From positions 402,188 to 466,187 of the forward strand of contig NZ_VTTL01000002.1 of the NCBI RefSeq assembly GCF_008364685.1: 64,000 bases of DNA. The letters are read 5' to 3'. This document shows, piece after piece, positions 1 to 7,931 of the stretch. Numbering within the stretch: the stretch's first letter is position 1; the number at the start of each line of letters is the position of its first letter. The DNA comes from Xanthobacter oligotrophicus (GTDB lineage: Bacteria; Pseudomonadota; Alphaproteobacteria; Rhizobiales; Xanthobacteraceae). The position numbers were made by a program, and so were the translations under genes. The notes beneath the pieces are model-generated. The model did not search any database, was not told the DNA's origin, and saw only the letters and a program-made list of their open reading frames with translations.

Positions 1-246
1 ACCACGCGCGTGAAAGCTGCGATGCGCACCATCCTGGCGAGTCGCGCCTGGACGGAGCCGCAGAAGACGTGGTTGAAGCGCATCGGCGAGCAGATCGAGA
101 AGGAGGTCGTGGTGGATCGCGAGGCCATCGACACCGGCCAATTCTCGTCCCATGGCGGCTTCAGTCGCTTGAACAAGGTGTTTGGCGGGGAGCTTGAGAG
201 CATCCTCGCGGGGATCAACGAAGAGATGTGGAAGAAGAGCGCCTGA
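1..246 (+). CDS. hsdR: Type I restriction enzyme R subunit, C-terminal end (partial)
   Basis: The frame is open from the first base of the window, so only about the last 81 residues are seen. They resemble the C-terminal domain of EcoEI-type HsdR (pattern EPQ-x-TWLKRI, then VVVDREAID and FSRLNKVFGG). HsdR is the ATP-dependent translocase and nuclease subunit of a type I restriction complex; its motor and nuclease domains lie outside the window. The stop codon overlaps the hsdM start by one base (TGATG), so the two are translationally coupled. Confidence 0.85.
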   Translation, partial: TTRVKAAMRTILASRAWTEPQKTWLKRIGEQIEKEVVVDREAIDTGQFSSHGGFSRLNKVFGGELESILAGINEEMWKKSA

Positions 247-1715
247 TGACCACCGCCTCGACCCCCACTGCCAATATCGTGGCCAAGCTCTGGGGCCTAT
301 GCCATGTGCTCCGCGACGATGGCGTCACCTACAACGAGTATGTGACCGAGCTGACCTTCCTTCTGTTCCTCAAGATGCTGGAGGAGACCGGCCACGAGGA
401 ACGGTTGCCGGACGGCTGGCGCTGGAGCCTCCTCGCGAAGAAGGAGGGCATGGAGCAGCTCGACTATTACAAGTCCATGCTGCTCGCCCTCGGCAAGGCG
501 CCGGACAAGCTGGTCGGCGCCATCTTCACCGATGCGCAGACCAAGCTGCGCAAACCCACGAACCTCAAGGCGCTCACCTCCAGCATCGACCTGCTGGACT
601 GGTTCTCGGCCCGCGAGGAGGGGCTCGGCACCCTCTATGAGGGCCTGCTGGAGAAGAACGCCGCCGACAAGAAATCCGGCGCCGGGCAATATTTCACGCC
701 CCGCCCCCTCATCGATTGCATCGTGCGGCTGATGAAGCCGCAGCCGGGCGAGATCGTGGAGGACCCGGCGGCTGGCACGGCGGGTTTCCTCGTCGCCGCC
801 GACCGCTACATCAAGGACCGCACCGACGACCTCTTCGAGCTGACGGAGGCGCAAGGCTTCTTCCAGCGCAACAACGCCTTCGTCGGCGCCGAGCTGGTGC
901 CGGACACCCACCGTCTGTGCCTCATGAACCTGCTTCTGCATGGCATCGAGGGCGGGGTGGAGAGCATGGACACCCTCTCCCCCGATGGCGAGGGGCTTCC
1001 GAAGGCGCACCTCATCCTCACCAATCCGCCCTTCGGCACCAAGAAGGGCGGTGGGCGGCCCACCCGCACCGACTTTTCCGTGACGGCGGACAGCTCCAAC
1101 AAGCAGCTCGCCTTCGTGGAGCACATCGTTCGCGGCCTGCGCCCCGGCGGACGCGCCGCCGTGGTGGTGCCGGACAACGTGCTGTTCGAGGACAACACCG
1201 GCCGGCGCCTGCGCTCATGGCTCATGGACCTGTGCGACCTGCACACCATCTTGCGGCTGCCCACCGGCATCTTCTATGCGCAGGGCGTGAAGACCAACGT
1301 GCTGTTCTTCCGGCGCGGCACGAAGGAAAAGGCCAACACCAAGGCCGTGTGGGTCTATGACATGCGGGCCAACATGCCCGCCTTCGGCAAGACCCGGCCC
1401 CTCACCGTCGCCGACTTCGCCGCCTTCGAGGCCGCCTATGGGGACGATCCCAATGGCGGGGCGAAGCGCACGGACGAAGGCGAGGAGGGCCGCTGGCGCT
1501 GCTTGTCCCGTGCCGCCATCGCCGAGCGCAATGACAATCTCGACATCTCCTGGCTGCGCGACACCGAGGCGGAGGCCGAGGAAGCCCTGACCGAGCCGGA
1601 AGACATCGCCGCCGCCCTCATCGGCCATCTGAAGGCGGCGCTGGAGGAGATCGAGGCGCTATCGGAAGAGCTGGAACCGGAGGATGAGGCCGCGGTGCCG
1701 GAGGCGGCGGAATGA
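246..1715 (+). CDS. hsdM: Type I restriction-modification N6-adenine methyltransferase, M subunit
   Basis: 489 residues, a normal HsdM length. An N-terminal helical HsdM domain (about 8-130) precedes the N6 DNA methylase domain. The SAM-binding motif is seen as DPAAGTAGFL (173-182) and the catalytic motif as NPPF (260-263). An ATG 18 bases further upstream exists, but the start at 246 overlaps the hsdR stop as expected for this operon. HsdM pairs with HsdS to methylate adenine at the recognition site and protect host DNA. Its stop overlaps the hsdS start by four bases (ATGA). Confidence 0.95.
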   Translation: MTTASTPTANIVAKLWGLCHVLRDDGVTYNEYVTELTFLLFLKMLEETGHEERLPDGWRWSLLAKKEGMEQLDYYKSMLLALGKAPDKLVGAIFTDAQTKLRKPTNLKALTSSIDLLDWFSAREEGLGTLYEGLLEKNAADKKSGAGQYFTPRPLIDCIVRLMKPQPGEIVEDPAAGTAGFLVAADRYIKDRTDDLFELTEAQGFFQRNNAFVGAELVPDTHRLCLMNLLLHGIEGGVESMDTLSPDGEGLPKAHLILTNPPFGTKKGGGRPTRTDFSVTADSSNKQLAFVEHIVRGLRPGGRAAVVVPDNVLFEDNTGRRLRSWLMDLCDLHTILRLPTGIFYAQGVKTNVLFFRRGTKEKANTKAVWVYDMRANMPAFGKTRPLTVADFAAFEAAYGDDPNGGAKRTDEGEEGRWRCLSRAAIAERNDNLDISWLRDTEAEAEEALTEPEDIAAALIGHLKAALEEIEALSEELEPEDEAAVPEAAE

Positions 1716-2965
1716 ACGGGCTGCCGAAGGGGTGGGTGGCCGCGACCGTTGGCGACACCGGTGAATATGTAAACGGAATGGCATTCAAACCAACGGATTG
1801 GGATGATGTCGGCCTTCCTATCATTCGCATCCAGAACCTCACAGATCCCACGCGGACACCAAATCGCACATCTCGCAAAGTTGAAAGGCGCTACATTGTC
1901 GAGCGTGGGGATATCCTCGTTAGCTGGTCCGCGACATTGGATGCCTTTCTGTGGGATCGAGAACAAGCCGTACTGAATCAACACATCTTCAAAGTGATCC
2001 CGGATCAGGATGTCGTTGATAGGAGCTTTCTATTTCACAGCCTACGGCACGTCATTGCTGAGATGATGGAAGGGGAGCACCTTCACGGCAGTACGATGAA
2101 ACATATCAATCGGGGGCCATTCCTGGCTCATCCATTTCCCCTCCCGCCCCTCCCCGAACAGCGGCGGATCGTGGCGAAGATCGACAGCCTGACGGCCAAG
2201 TCCAGACGCGCCCGCGATCACCTCGACCACATCCCCCGCCTCGTCGAGAAGTACAAGCAGGCCATCCTCGCCGCCGCCTTCCGGGGGGATTTGACGCGGG
2301 AGTGGCGAATGCAGCGCGGTGCCGCGACATTCTGGGAGGCGACAAGCCCCGCCGACCATTTCGTCTGGTCAAGCGGAAAGAACCTTCCCACGAAGAAGCA
2401 GGTTGAAGGATCTGTGCCGGTTATCGGTGGCAACGGAATAGGCGGTTACCACAACGAACCTTTGATTGATTTTCCTACACTCGTCATCGGCAGAGTGGGG
2501 GCTCAATGCGGAAATGTGCATCTCACGTCCGGGCCGGCATGGATAACTGATAACGCGATATACGCTAGGTCCATCTCCAAAAGTGTTGATTTGGAGTATG
2601 CAGCTATTTTTTTCCGGAATGCTAATCTCAATCAGCTGGCTGGAGGCAGCGGACAACCTTATATCAATCAATCGACTTTAAATTCCCTATCCTTAAATCT
2701 TCCTAATTTTTCTGAGCAACGCGAGATCGTTCGACGGACGCATCTTATGATTAACTGGATCGATCGCCTCGCCGCCGAGGCTGCCAGCGCCCGCAAGCTC
2801 ATCGATCGGCTGGATCAGGCCTTGCTCGCCAAGGCCTTCCGGGGCGAGCTGGTGCCGCAGGACCCAGCCGACGAGCCGGCAAGCGTGCTGCTGGAGCGCA
2901 TCCGGACCGAGCGCGGCACGGCCCCCAAGGCCCGGCGCGGACGGCGGCCGGCGGCGGAGGCGTGA
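1712..2965 (+). CDS. hsdS: Type I restriction-modification specificity subunit
   Basis: 417 residues with the classic HsdS layout: target recognition domain 1 (about 1-140), a central conserved helical region (PPLPEQRRIV, then KQAILAAAFRGDL), target recognition domain 2 (about 210-335) and a second conserved region (SEQREIV, then QALLAKAFRGEL). The repeated 'LAKAFRGEL'-type ends are the hinge helices. HsdS sets the DNA target of the whole complex. Both recognition domains are visibly less GC-rich than the helical regions and than hsdM, a common sign that these domains are exchanged by recombination. The recognition sequence cannot be predicted by eye. Confidence 0.93.
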   Translation: MNGLPKGWVAATVGDTGEYVNGMAFKPTDWDDVGLPIIRIQNLTDPTRTPNRTSRKVERRYIVERGDILVSWSATLDAFLWDREQAVLNQHIFKVIPDQDVVDRSFLFHSLRHVIAEMMEGEHLHGSTMKHINRGPFLAHPFPLPPLPEQRRIVAKIDSLTAKSRRARDHLDHIPRLVEKYKQAILAAAFRGDLTREWRMQRGAATFWEATSPADHFVWSSGKNLPTKKQVEGSVPVIGGNGIGGYHNEPLIDFPTLVIGRVGAQCGNVHLTSGPAWITDNAIYARSISKSVDLEYAAIFFRNANLNQLAGGSGQPYINQSTLNSLSLNLPNFSEQREIVRRTHLMINWIDRLAAEAASARKLIDRLDQALLAKAFRGELVPQDPADEPASVLLERIRTERGTAPKARRGRRPAAEA

Positions 2966-2966
2966 G

Positions 2967-3899
2967 ATGGCCATTCCCGACTATCAGACCCTCCTGCTGC
3001 CCCTGCTGAAGATTGCCGCCGAGGGTGAGACACGCATTCCCGATCTGGAAGAGCGCATCTGCAACGACTTCGGCCTGAGCGAGGCGGAGCGGGAGGCCCT
3101 GCTCCCCTCCGGCCGGCAGAAGGTGATCCACAACCGCCTGCACTGGTCGAAATTCTACCTCACCCGCGCCGGCCTCATGGACGTGCCGAGCCGCGGCCGC
3201 TTCGTGGCCAGCCCCGCCGGGCGTGAGCTGCTCGCCCGTAACCCGCCCCGCATCGACATCCCTTTGCTGGAGACCTATCCGGCCTTCCGCGAGTTCTATC
3301 GCAACGCCCGGGAAGGCGCGGGGGAGAACGGGGCCGGTGCCGAGGTGGCGCCGCCGCCCGTCCCCGCCACCGTGACGCCGGAAGAGCAGGTGGAAGCCGC
3401 CTATGCCGCCTTGCAAGCCGCTCTGCGGCAGGACCTCCTCGCCCGCATCCTCCAGAACCCGCCCGCCTTTTTCGAGCGCGTCATCGTCACCCTGCTGGTC
3501 GCGATGGGCTATGGTGGCTCCCACCGCGACGCCGCCCAGCAGCTCGGCCGCAGCGGCGACGGCGGGGTCGATGGCGTCATCAATGAGGACCGCCTCGGCC
3601 TTGACCGTGTCTATGTCCAGGCCAAGCGCTATGCCCCCGGGAATGCGGTGGGGCGCCCGGAGGTGCAGGGCTTCGTTGGCAGCCTCGTGGGCCTCGGCGC
3701 CACCAAGGGCGTGTTCGTCACCACGTCCGCCTTCAGCACTCAGGCGCGGGATTTCGTGCGCCACCTCACTCAACGCGTCATCCTCATCGACGGCCAGCAG
3801 CTCGCCGACCTGATGATCGAGCATAATGTCGGCGTCCGCCTCACCCGCGCCGTCGAGTTCAAGCGCCTGGACGAGGACTTCTTCGCCGACGAGGAGTGA
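2967..3899 (+). CDS. mrr: Mrr-family restriction endonuclease
   Basis: 310 residues starting one base after the hsdS stop. An N-terminal Mrr_N winged-helix domain (about 5-110; HNRLHWSKFYLTRAGL) is joined by a Pro/Ala-rich linker (about 118-140) to a PD-(D/E)XK nuclease domain with GDGGVDG (Asp202) and VQAKRY (Gln218-x-Lys220), the usual D-Q-x-K active site of Mrr enzymes. Family members cut DNA carrying methylated bases. Its place as the last gene of an hsd operon suggests a combined defence cassette, and an Mrr tolerant of the local HsdM methylation would be expected. Symbol is by family only. Confidence 0.86.
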   Translation: MAIPDYQTLLLPLLKIAAEGETRIPDLEERICNDFGLSEAEREALLPSGRQKVIHNRLHWSKFYLTRAGLMDVPSRGRFVASPAGRELLARNPPRIDIPLLETYPAFREFYRNAREGAGENGAGAEVAPPPVPATVTPEEQVEAAYAALQAALRQDLLARILQNPPAFFERVIVTLLVAMGYGGSHRDAAQQLGRSGDGGVDGVINEDRLGLDRVYVQAKRYAPGNAVGRPEVQGFVGSLVGLGATKGVFVTTSAFSTQARDFVRHLTQRVILIDGQQLADLMIEHNVGVRLTRAVEFKRLDEDFFADEE

Positions 3900-4130
3900 T
3901 TGTCCCGCGTCCGTCTCTGTCCCGTTGCCCACCCGCCCCAGGACTGGTACACAAGCTTCTTCAGAGATCCGAAATTTCTCTTTTATTCTCAGCGACTACA
4001 GCCCAGCCAGTTGGTTTTCAATCCTCTCTCGCAGCACCATTCCGGTCGTTAGCAATCAATACCTTGAGTTGAATGGCCAAGCGTCAGGCTCGACCCGTTC
4101 TGCGGGCACTTAACGGAACAGACGCGGAAC

Positions 4131-4445
4131 ATGAACTGTTCATGTGTGCAAAATCCGTTCAGGCGCCTCGCCGCGGGCACGGACAAGGTCCGCAACCGCG
4201 ACAGCAAGAGGTGGCTCCCGTGGATTTGTGTCTATGGAGGCCTGCGGATCAGTGAGGCCGAGCACCTGCGCAAAGACGATTTCTTCGAGGTGGACGGCGC
4301 CTGGTTCTTCAGGATCACCACCACTGGGCGCCGCTCTCTCAAGACGAGGTCCAGCGAACGGGTCATTCCAGTCCACCCCGCCATCGTCGACGAAGGCTTC
4401 ATGGACTGGCTCAGGGCGACGCCCGACGGGCAGCTGTGCAGCTGT
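4131..4445 (+). pseudogene. Tyrosine recombinase (phage-type integrase) remnant
   Basis: About 90 residues read like the middle of an integrase catalytic domain: WLPWICVYGGLRISEAEHL contains the first catalytic Arg (G-x-R-I-S-E), followed by a beta-hairpin with a Lys (SLKTRSSERVIPVHP) and GFMDWL. Similarity ends near 4445, where the frame turns into low-complexity sequence. The HxxR box and nucleophilic Tyr are absent. Normal integrases are about 400 residues, so this is a fragment. It lies directly downstream of the restriction cassette. The 230 bases before it (3900-4130) are less GC-rich and hold no gene I recognise. Confidence 0.6.
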
Positions 4446-4524
4446 TCGGCAGCTCCGCCGTTCGTATATGAGCTGCTGGGTGCGGTCGGAGAGGCCCTCA
4501 CATGCCCCCCTTGGAACGCCGTTT

Positions 4525-4538
4525 TGCAACCGGTTGCA
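4525..4538. promoter_or_regulatory. Perfect 14-bp palindrome TGCAACCGGTTGCA, copy 1
   Basis: The site TGCAACCGGTTGCA is its own reverse complement and has the CG-centred form of LacI/GalR-family operators. Similar sites lie at 6690-6703 (one mismatch) and 7670-7683 (identical). This copy sits in the gap between the integrase remnant and the 3' end of the flavin oxidoreductase gene, so no promoter target is obvious. Confidence 0.5.
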
Positions 4539-4645
4539 ACGCGCGGCCGGGGCGCTTGGCCTTTTCGCATGGGCGCAGGACGGCGGGGAGATGACGCGCG
4601 CCCTGGCAAGCCCGTTGCGCCCCCACGCCCGCTGTGAACACCGCC

Positions 4646-5668
4646 TCAGCGCCAGCCCAGCGCGGGCGCCACATGGGTGAGGATGGCCTCGATGACGTGC
4701 GCGTTGTAGTCGACGCCCAGCTGGTTCGGCACGGTGAGCAGCAGCGTGTCCGCTTCGGCGATGGCCTCGTCCGCGGCGAGCTGCCGGATGAGCGCGTCCG
4801 GCTCGTCGGCGTAGCTGCGGCCGAAGATGGCGCGGGTCTTCTCGTCGATGAAGCCGATGGAGTCCTCGTCCTTTCCGCCCCGGCCGAAATAGGCGCGATC
4901 GCGGTCGTCCACCAAAGCGAAGATGGAGCGGCTGACCGAGATGCGGGGGGCGCGGGCGTGGCCCGCCTCCGCCCACGCGGCGCGGTAGGCGCGGATCTGC
5001 GCCGCCTGCTGGACGTGGAAGGGTTCGCCGGTCTCGTCGTTCTTCAGGGTGGAGCTCTGGAGGTTCAGGCCAAGCCTTGCCGCCCACACCGCGGTGGCGT
5101 TGGAGCTGGCGCCCCACCAGATGCGCTCGCGCAGTCCCTCGGAATGCGGCTCCAGCCGCAGCAGGCCCGGCGGGTTGGGGAACATGGGCCGCGGGTTGGG
5201 CTTCGCGAAGCCCTCGCCCTGCAGCACCTGAAGGAAGACCTCGGCGTGGCGGCGGGCCATGTCGGCGTCGGTCTCGCCCTCCGGCGGGGCATAGCCGAAG
5301 TGCCGCCACCCCTCGATGACCTGTTCCGGCGAGCCCCGGCTGATGCCGAGCTGCAGTCGTCCGCCGGCGATGAGGTCGGCCGCGCCGGCATCCTCCGCCA
5401 TGTAGAGCGGGTTCTCGTAGCGCATGTCGATGACGGCGGTGCCGATCTCGATCCGCCGCGTGCGCGCGCCCACCGCAGCGAGCAGCGGGAAGGGCGCGGC
5501 AAGCTGGCGAGCAAAGTGATGGACGCGGAAATAGGCGCCGTCGGCGCCCAACTCCTCCGCCGCCACCGCAAGCTCGATGGATTGGAGGAGCGCATCGGCA
5601 GCCGAACGCGTCTGCGACTGGGGCGAGGGCGTCCAGTGTCCGAACGAGAGAAAGCCGATCTTCTTCAA
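4646..5668 (-). CDS. LLM-class flavin-dependent oxidoreductase (luciferase-like)
   Basis: 340 residues from a TTG start at 5668, which gives the N-terminus KKIGFLSFGHW expected for the family; another TTG at 5692 would add eight residues but has no ribosome site. Luciferase-like TIM-barrel features include AAEELGADGAYFRVHHF, DMRYENPLYMAEDAGAADLI and GISRGSPEQV. Members use reduced FMN (or F420) for monooxygenation or hydride transfer; the substrate is unknown. It is alone on its strand, facing the integrase remnant. Confidence 0.85.
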   Translation of the reverse strand: MKKIGFLSFGHWTPSPQSQTRSAADALLQSIELAVAAEELGADGAYFRVHHFARQLAAPFPLLAAVGARTRRIEIGTAVIDMRYENPLYMAEDAGAADLIAGGRLQLGISRGSPEQVIEGWRHFGYAPPEGETDADMARRHAEVFLQVLQGEGFAKPNPRPMFPNPPGLLRLEPHSEGLRERIWWGASSNATAVWAARLGLNLQSSTLKNDETGEPFHVQQAAQIRAYRAAWAEAGHARAPRISVSRSIFALVDDRDRAYFGRGGKDEDSIGFIDEKTRAIFGRSYADEPDALIRQLAADEAIAEADTLLLTVPNQLGVDYNAHVIEAILTHVAPALGWR

Positions 5669-5771
5669 GGCAGATGCTTCTGGGTTGTGCAACGACGCGC
5701 CAGCCTAGCCCGACGCCCCGCCGCACGCACCTGACACGCCGCCGCGGTCGCTCGGCGACCCGCTCACCACC

Positions 5772-6072
5772 ATGGTGGGGTGCCTGGCTGTCGTGGAGGG
5801 CGTCATCACGCCGGCCCTGGCCAACCTCTACGAGAAGGACGAGGCAGTCTGCCGGCGCTGGACGGGAGGCCCGGCCCAGGTGAAGTTCGTCCTGCCCGAG
5901 GGCGTCGGCGCGGAAGCCGTCATCCCCTATTTCAACGACGCAGAGCACGTCACTGACGTCGAGATGGCTCGTCGCCCAAGGCTCCGTGATCGCCGACCTT
6001 TACGGGCTCGTCGGGACGCGAGGACACTGGCCGATGGAGCGGGACGCACGGGAATTCACGATGCACTGCTGA
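5772..6072 (+). pseudogene. Possible frameshifted gene remnant, unknown family
   Basis: From an ATG at 5772 the frame reads protein-like sequence (VVEGVITPALANLYEKDE, then AEAVIPYFNDAEHVTDVE). Near 5960 protein-like sequence continues in the next frame (RWLVAQGSVIADLYGLV, then HWPMERDAREFTMHC and a TGA ending at 6072). The two halves would join by a one-base shift. I do not recognise the family, and chance open frames are common in DNA this GC-rich, so this is tentative. The rest of 5669-6082 shows no gene. Confidence 0.35.
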
Positions 6073-6082
6073 AAGTGCTCCA

Positions 6083-6559
6083 TCAAGCGATCTCCAGCAC
6101 CTCCACCTCGCGGCCGGCCACCAGAGCCACATCACCCACGACCTTGCTCATCAGGGCTTTTGCCAGCGGCGAGACATAGGACACCGAGCCTTTGGCCGGG
6201 TCGGCCTCATCCTCGCCGACGATGCGAAAGACCTGGCGGCGGCCATCCTCGCGGTCGATGGTGACGGTGGTCCCGAACTGGACCGACCGGGGATGCGCAA
6301 CAGCCTCGACCAGTTGGGCACTGGCCCGCCGGGCGCTGTAGTAGCGCAGGTCGCGGGTCGCCCGCGCCATGGCCATCCGGTCGGCCTGCACATCGCCGGT
6401 CTGCGCCTGCGCATAGGCGGCCCGTGCCTCGCCCAGGGCCGCATCCAGCGCCGCCATCCCGGCGGGCGTCACCAGATTTGGATGCGGCGAGATCGGCCGG
6501 TCTGGCAGGTCGGCTGCGGTCGCTTCGAGGTCATTTTCGCGCGTGAAGGCGACGGACAT
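6083..6559 (-). CDS. GreA/GreB-type transcription elongation factor
   Basis: 158 residues from the ATG at 6559; a further 14 residues upstream in frame look non-coding. An N-terminal helical hairpin (VTPAGMAALDAALGEARAAY to SAQLVEA) precedes a C-terminal FKBP-like GreA/B domain (VQFGTTVTI, VFRIVGEDEADP, GSVSYVSPLAKALM). Full-length GreA proteins insert the coiled coil into the RNA polymerase secondary channel to rescue backtracked complexes. The N-terminal part is compatible with that, but I cannot confirm the acidic tip. A second protein with the same C-terminal fold lies at 6980-7426 on the other strand. Confidence 0.82.
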   Translation of the reverse strand: MSVAFTRENDLEATAADLPDRPISPHPNLVTPAGMAALDAALGEARAAYAQAQTGDVQADRMAMARATRDLRYYSARRASAQLVEAVAHPRSVQFGTTVTIDREDGRRQVFRIVGEDEADPAKGSVSYVSPLAKALMSKVVGDVALVAGREVEVLEIA

Positions 6560-6979
6560 GCTGAACGGGGTCCATGTTGGCCAAGACCGGAGAGCATACA
6601 ACGTGGCCCCCGCAAAGTCGCCCGTTTGCCCCGGGGTGATCCCGCCGCTCGACGGAGCGCCTGGATCGGCGCTTCCGAGTCCATTTCAGTGCAACCAGTT
6701 GCACCGGCGCCGAGCGGCCGCCGCCCACAGCACTTGACATAACGTAAGCAGACAGGCTGTGATCCGCCCATGAGCGCGACGACCCACACCCTCCGCCGCC
6801 CCTGCCCCATCGCAGGACAGTAGCCCCGCGCTCGGCCTCCGCGCCCCGAGCGCCGGGGTGATGATGTGTCTCGCCGTGCGCCTGCACGGCACACGATGAC
6901 GGCGCTCCAACGCTCTCCCCATTCCCCAAGCCTTGCCCGTGCTGCCGCTCGATCGTGGCTGTGCGATGCCGGCATTCCT
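6560..6979. other. Intergenic region between divergent GreA-like and Rnk-like genes
   Basis: This 420-base gap separates two divergently read genes and must hold both promoters. The one pattern I see is the palindrome-like TGCAACCAGTTGCA at 6690-6703. Short open frames cover parts of the gap on both strands but none resembles a protein family. Confidence 0.5.
6690..6703. promoter_or_regulatory. Near-palindrome TGCAACCAGTTGCA, copy 2
   Basis: Arms TGCAAC and GTTGCA are perfect inverted repeats around a CA centre, differing by one base from the copies at 4525 and 7670. It lies about 130 bases upstream of the GreA-like start and 275 bases upstream of the Rnk-like start, in their shared promoter region. 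An operator for a LacI-type repressor is the simplest reading, but no such repressor is in the window. Confidence 0.5.
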
Positions 6980-7426
6980 ATGACGACGACACTCATGATG
7001 AAGAAGCAATCCAAGTCCCCATCAAGGTCCCCTCGCCTGCCCGCGCTCGTTCTGAGCCATCCGGACCACGAACGCCTCGCCGGCCTCGCCACAGCCGCGC
7101 TCGACCGCATCCCCGACGTGGCGGAAGAACTGCTCGCCGAGTTGGACAGGGCGCGCCTCGTGGCCCCCAGCCGCGTCCCCGCCACCGCCGTGCAGATGGG
7201 CTCCAAAGTGACCTACGAAGCGGGCGGCAACGCACGCACCGTGACGCTGGTCTACCCGGAAGACGCGGACATCGCCGCCGCCAGGGTATCGGTGATGACG
7301 CCCATCGGGGCCGCTCTCATCGGCCTCTCCGAAGGCCAGTCGATCTGCTGGACGGCCCGTGACGGTCGCCGCCACGAGCTTAAGGTCATCCAGGTCCAGC
7401 CGCCGCAGGGAAAAGCCCTCGCCTGA
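6980..7426 (+). CDS. rnk: Rnk-like nucleoside diphosphate kinase regulator / GreA C-terminal-domain protein
   Basis: 148 residues from the ATG at 6980; two further ATGs (6995, 6998) are possible starts. After a basic N-terminus, a short helical segment (LVLSHPDHERLAGLATAALD) leads into the GreA/B C-terminal fold (VQMGSKVTY, TVTLVYPEDADI, ISVMTP-like VSVMTPIGAALIGL). This is the arrangement of Rnk, a GreA relative that binds RNA polymerase but lacks the cleavage-stimulating coiled coil. It diverges from the GreA-like gene at 6083-6559, so the two related proteins may share control. Confidence 0.75.
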   Translation: MTTTLMMKKQSKSPSRSPRLPALVLSHPDHERLAGLATAALDRIPDVAEELLAELDRARLVAPSRVPATAVQMGSKVTYEAGGNARTVTLVYPEDADIAAARVSVMTPIGAALIGLSEGQSICWTARDGRRHELKVIQVQPPQGKALA

Positions 7427-7431
7427 CATCA

Positions 7432-7643
7432 GAGCCTGTTTGGGAATTCAAAAGGGTATAACCGCAATCCCGACCGTCATGCCCGGGCTTGTCCCGGGTA
7501 TCCACGCCGAACCGCTTGAGGCAGCGTGCGAAAATTGCTCCCAGCCTCCCTGCGTGGATGGCCGGGACAAGCCCGGGCATGACGGTGATAAAGCTCTTGC
7601 GAGGGCTGCAAGTGCCAAAATGGGCGAATTTCCAAACGGGCTC
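7432..7643. mobile_element. 212-bp MITE with IS5-type ends and TCA target duplication
   Basis: Non-coding element bounded by 18-bp terminal inverted repeats: left end GAGCCTGTTTGGGAATTC, right end (reverse complement) GAGCCCGTTTGGAAATTC, 16/18 identical. The triplet TCA flanks both ends (7429-7431 and 7644-7646), fitting the TNA duplications made by the IS1031 branch of the IS5 family. Inside lies a second inverted repeat of 34-base arms (7473-7506 and 7553-7586, 32/34 matching) containing GCCCGGGCTTGTCCCGGG. It has no transposase and would depend on a related IS elsewhere in the genome. Confidence 0.85.
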
Positions 7644-7669
7644 TCAGGCACCATCACCAGTCTGATCGT

Positions 7670-7683
7670 TGCAACCGGTTGCA
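7670..7683. promoter_or_regulatory. Perfect 14-bp palindrome TGCAACCGGTTGCA, copy 3
   Basis: Identical to the copy at 4525-4538. It lies 24 bases beyond the right-hand target duplication of the MITE and about 250 bases upstream of the AraC-type gene, so it may belong to that promoter. The remaining bases from 7684 to 7931 show no gene of their own. Confidence 0.5.
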
Positions 7684-7931
7684 CCACCTCCAAACTGACC
7701 CGACAGCAGCCTGAGGTGGCACCCGCCCAGCTCGGGACCGCCCGAGCCGGGCGGCGAGGCGGCCTGATACCGACCCGTCCCCTGCCGAGATCGCATGAAA
7801 GCGAGCACTGCGTTTCCGGAGCGTTGCCGCCCATCGCCATCGGCGCGGCAGAATCCTTGATCTTGCGCGCCATCGCGTCACCATGCACACGATGGCGCGA
7901 ACCAGACAGGGACAGCGACACCAACAGCAAC

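Noticed and set aside
7359..7931. A longer AraC-type protein starting near 7359
   Set aside because: The extra 191 codons run through the MITE and non-coding DNA; the family's N-terminal domain starts at the ATG at 7932.
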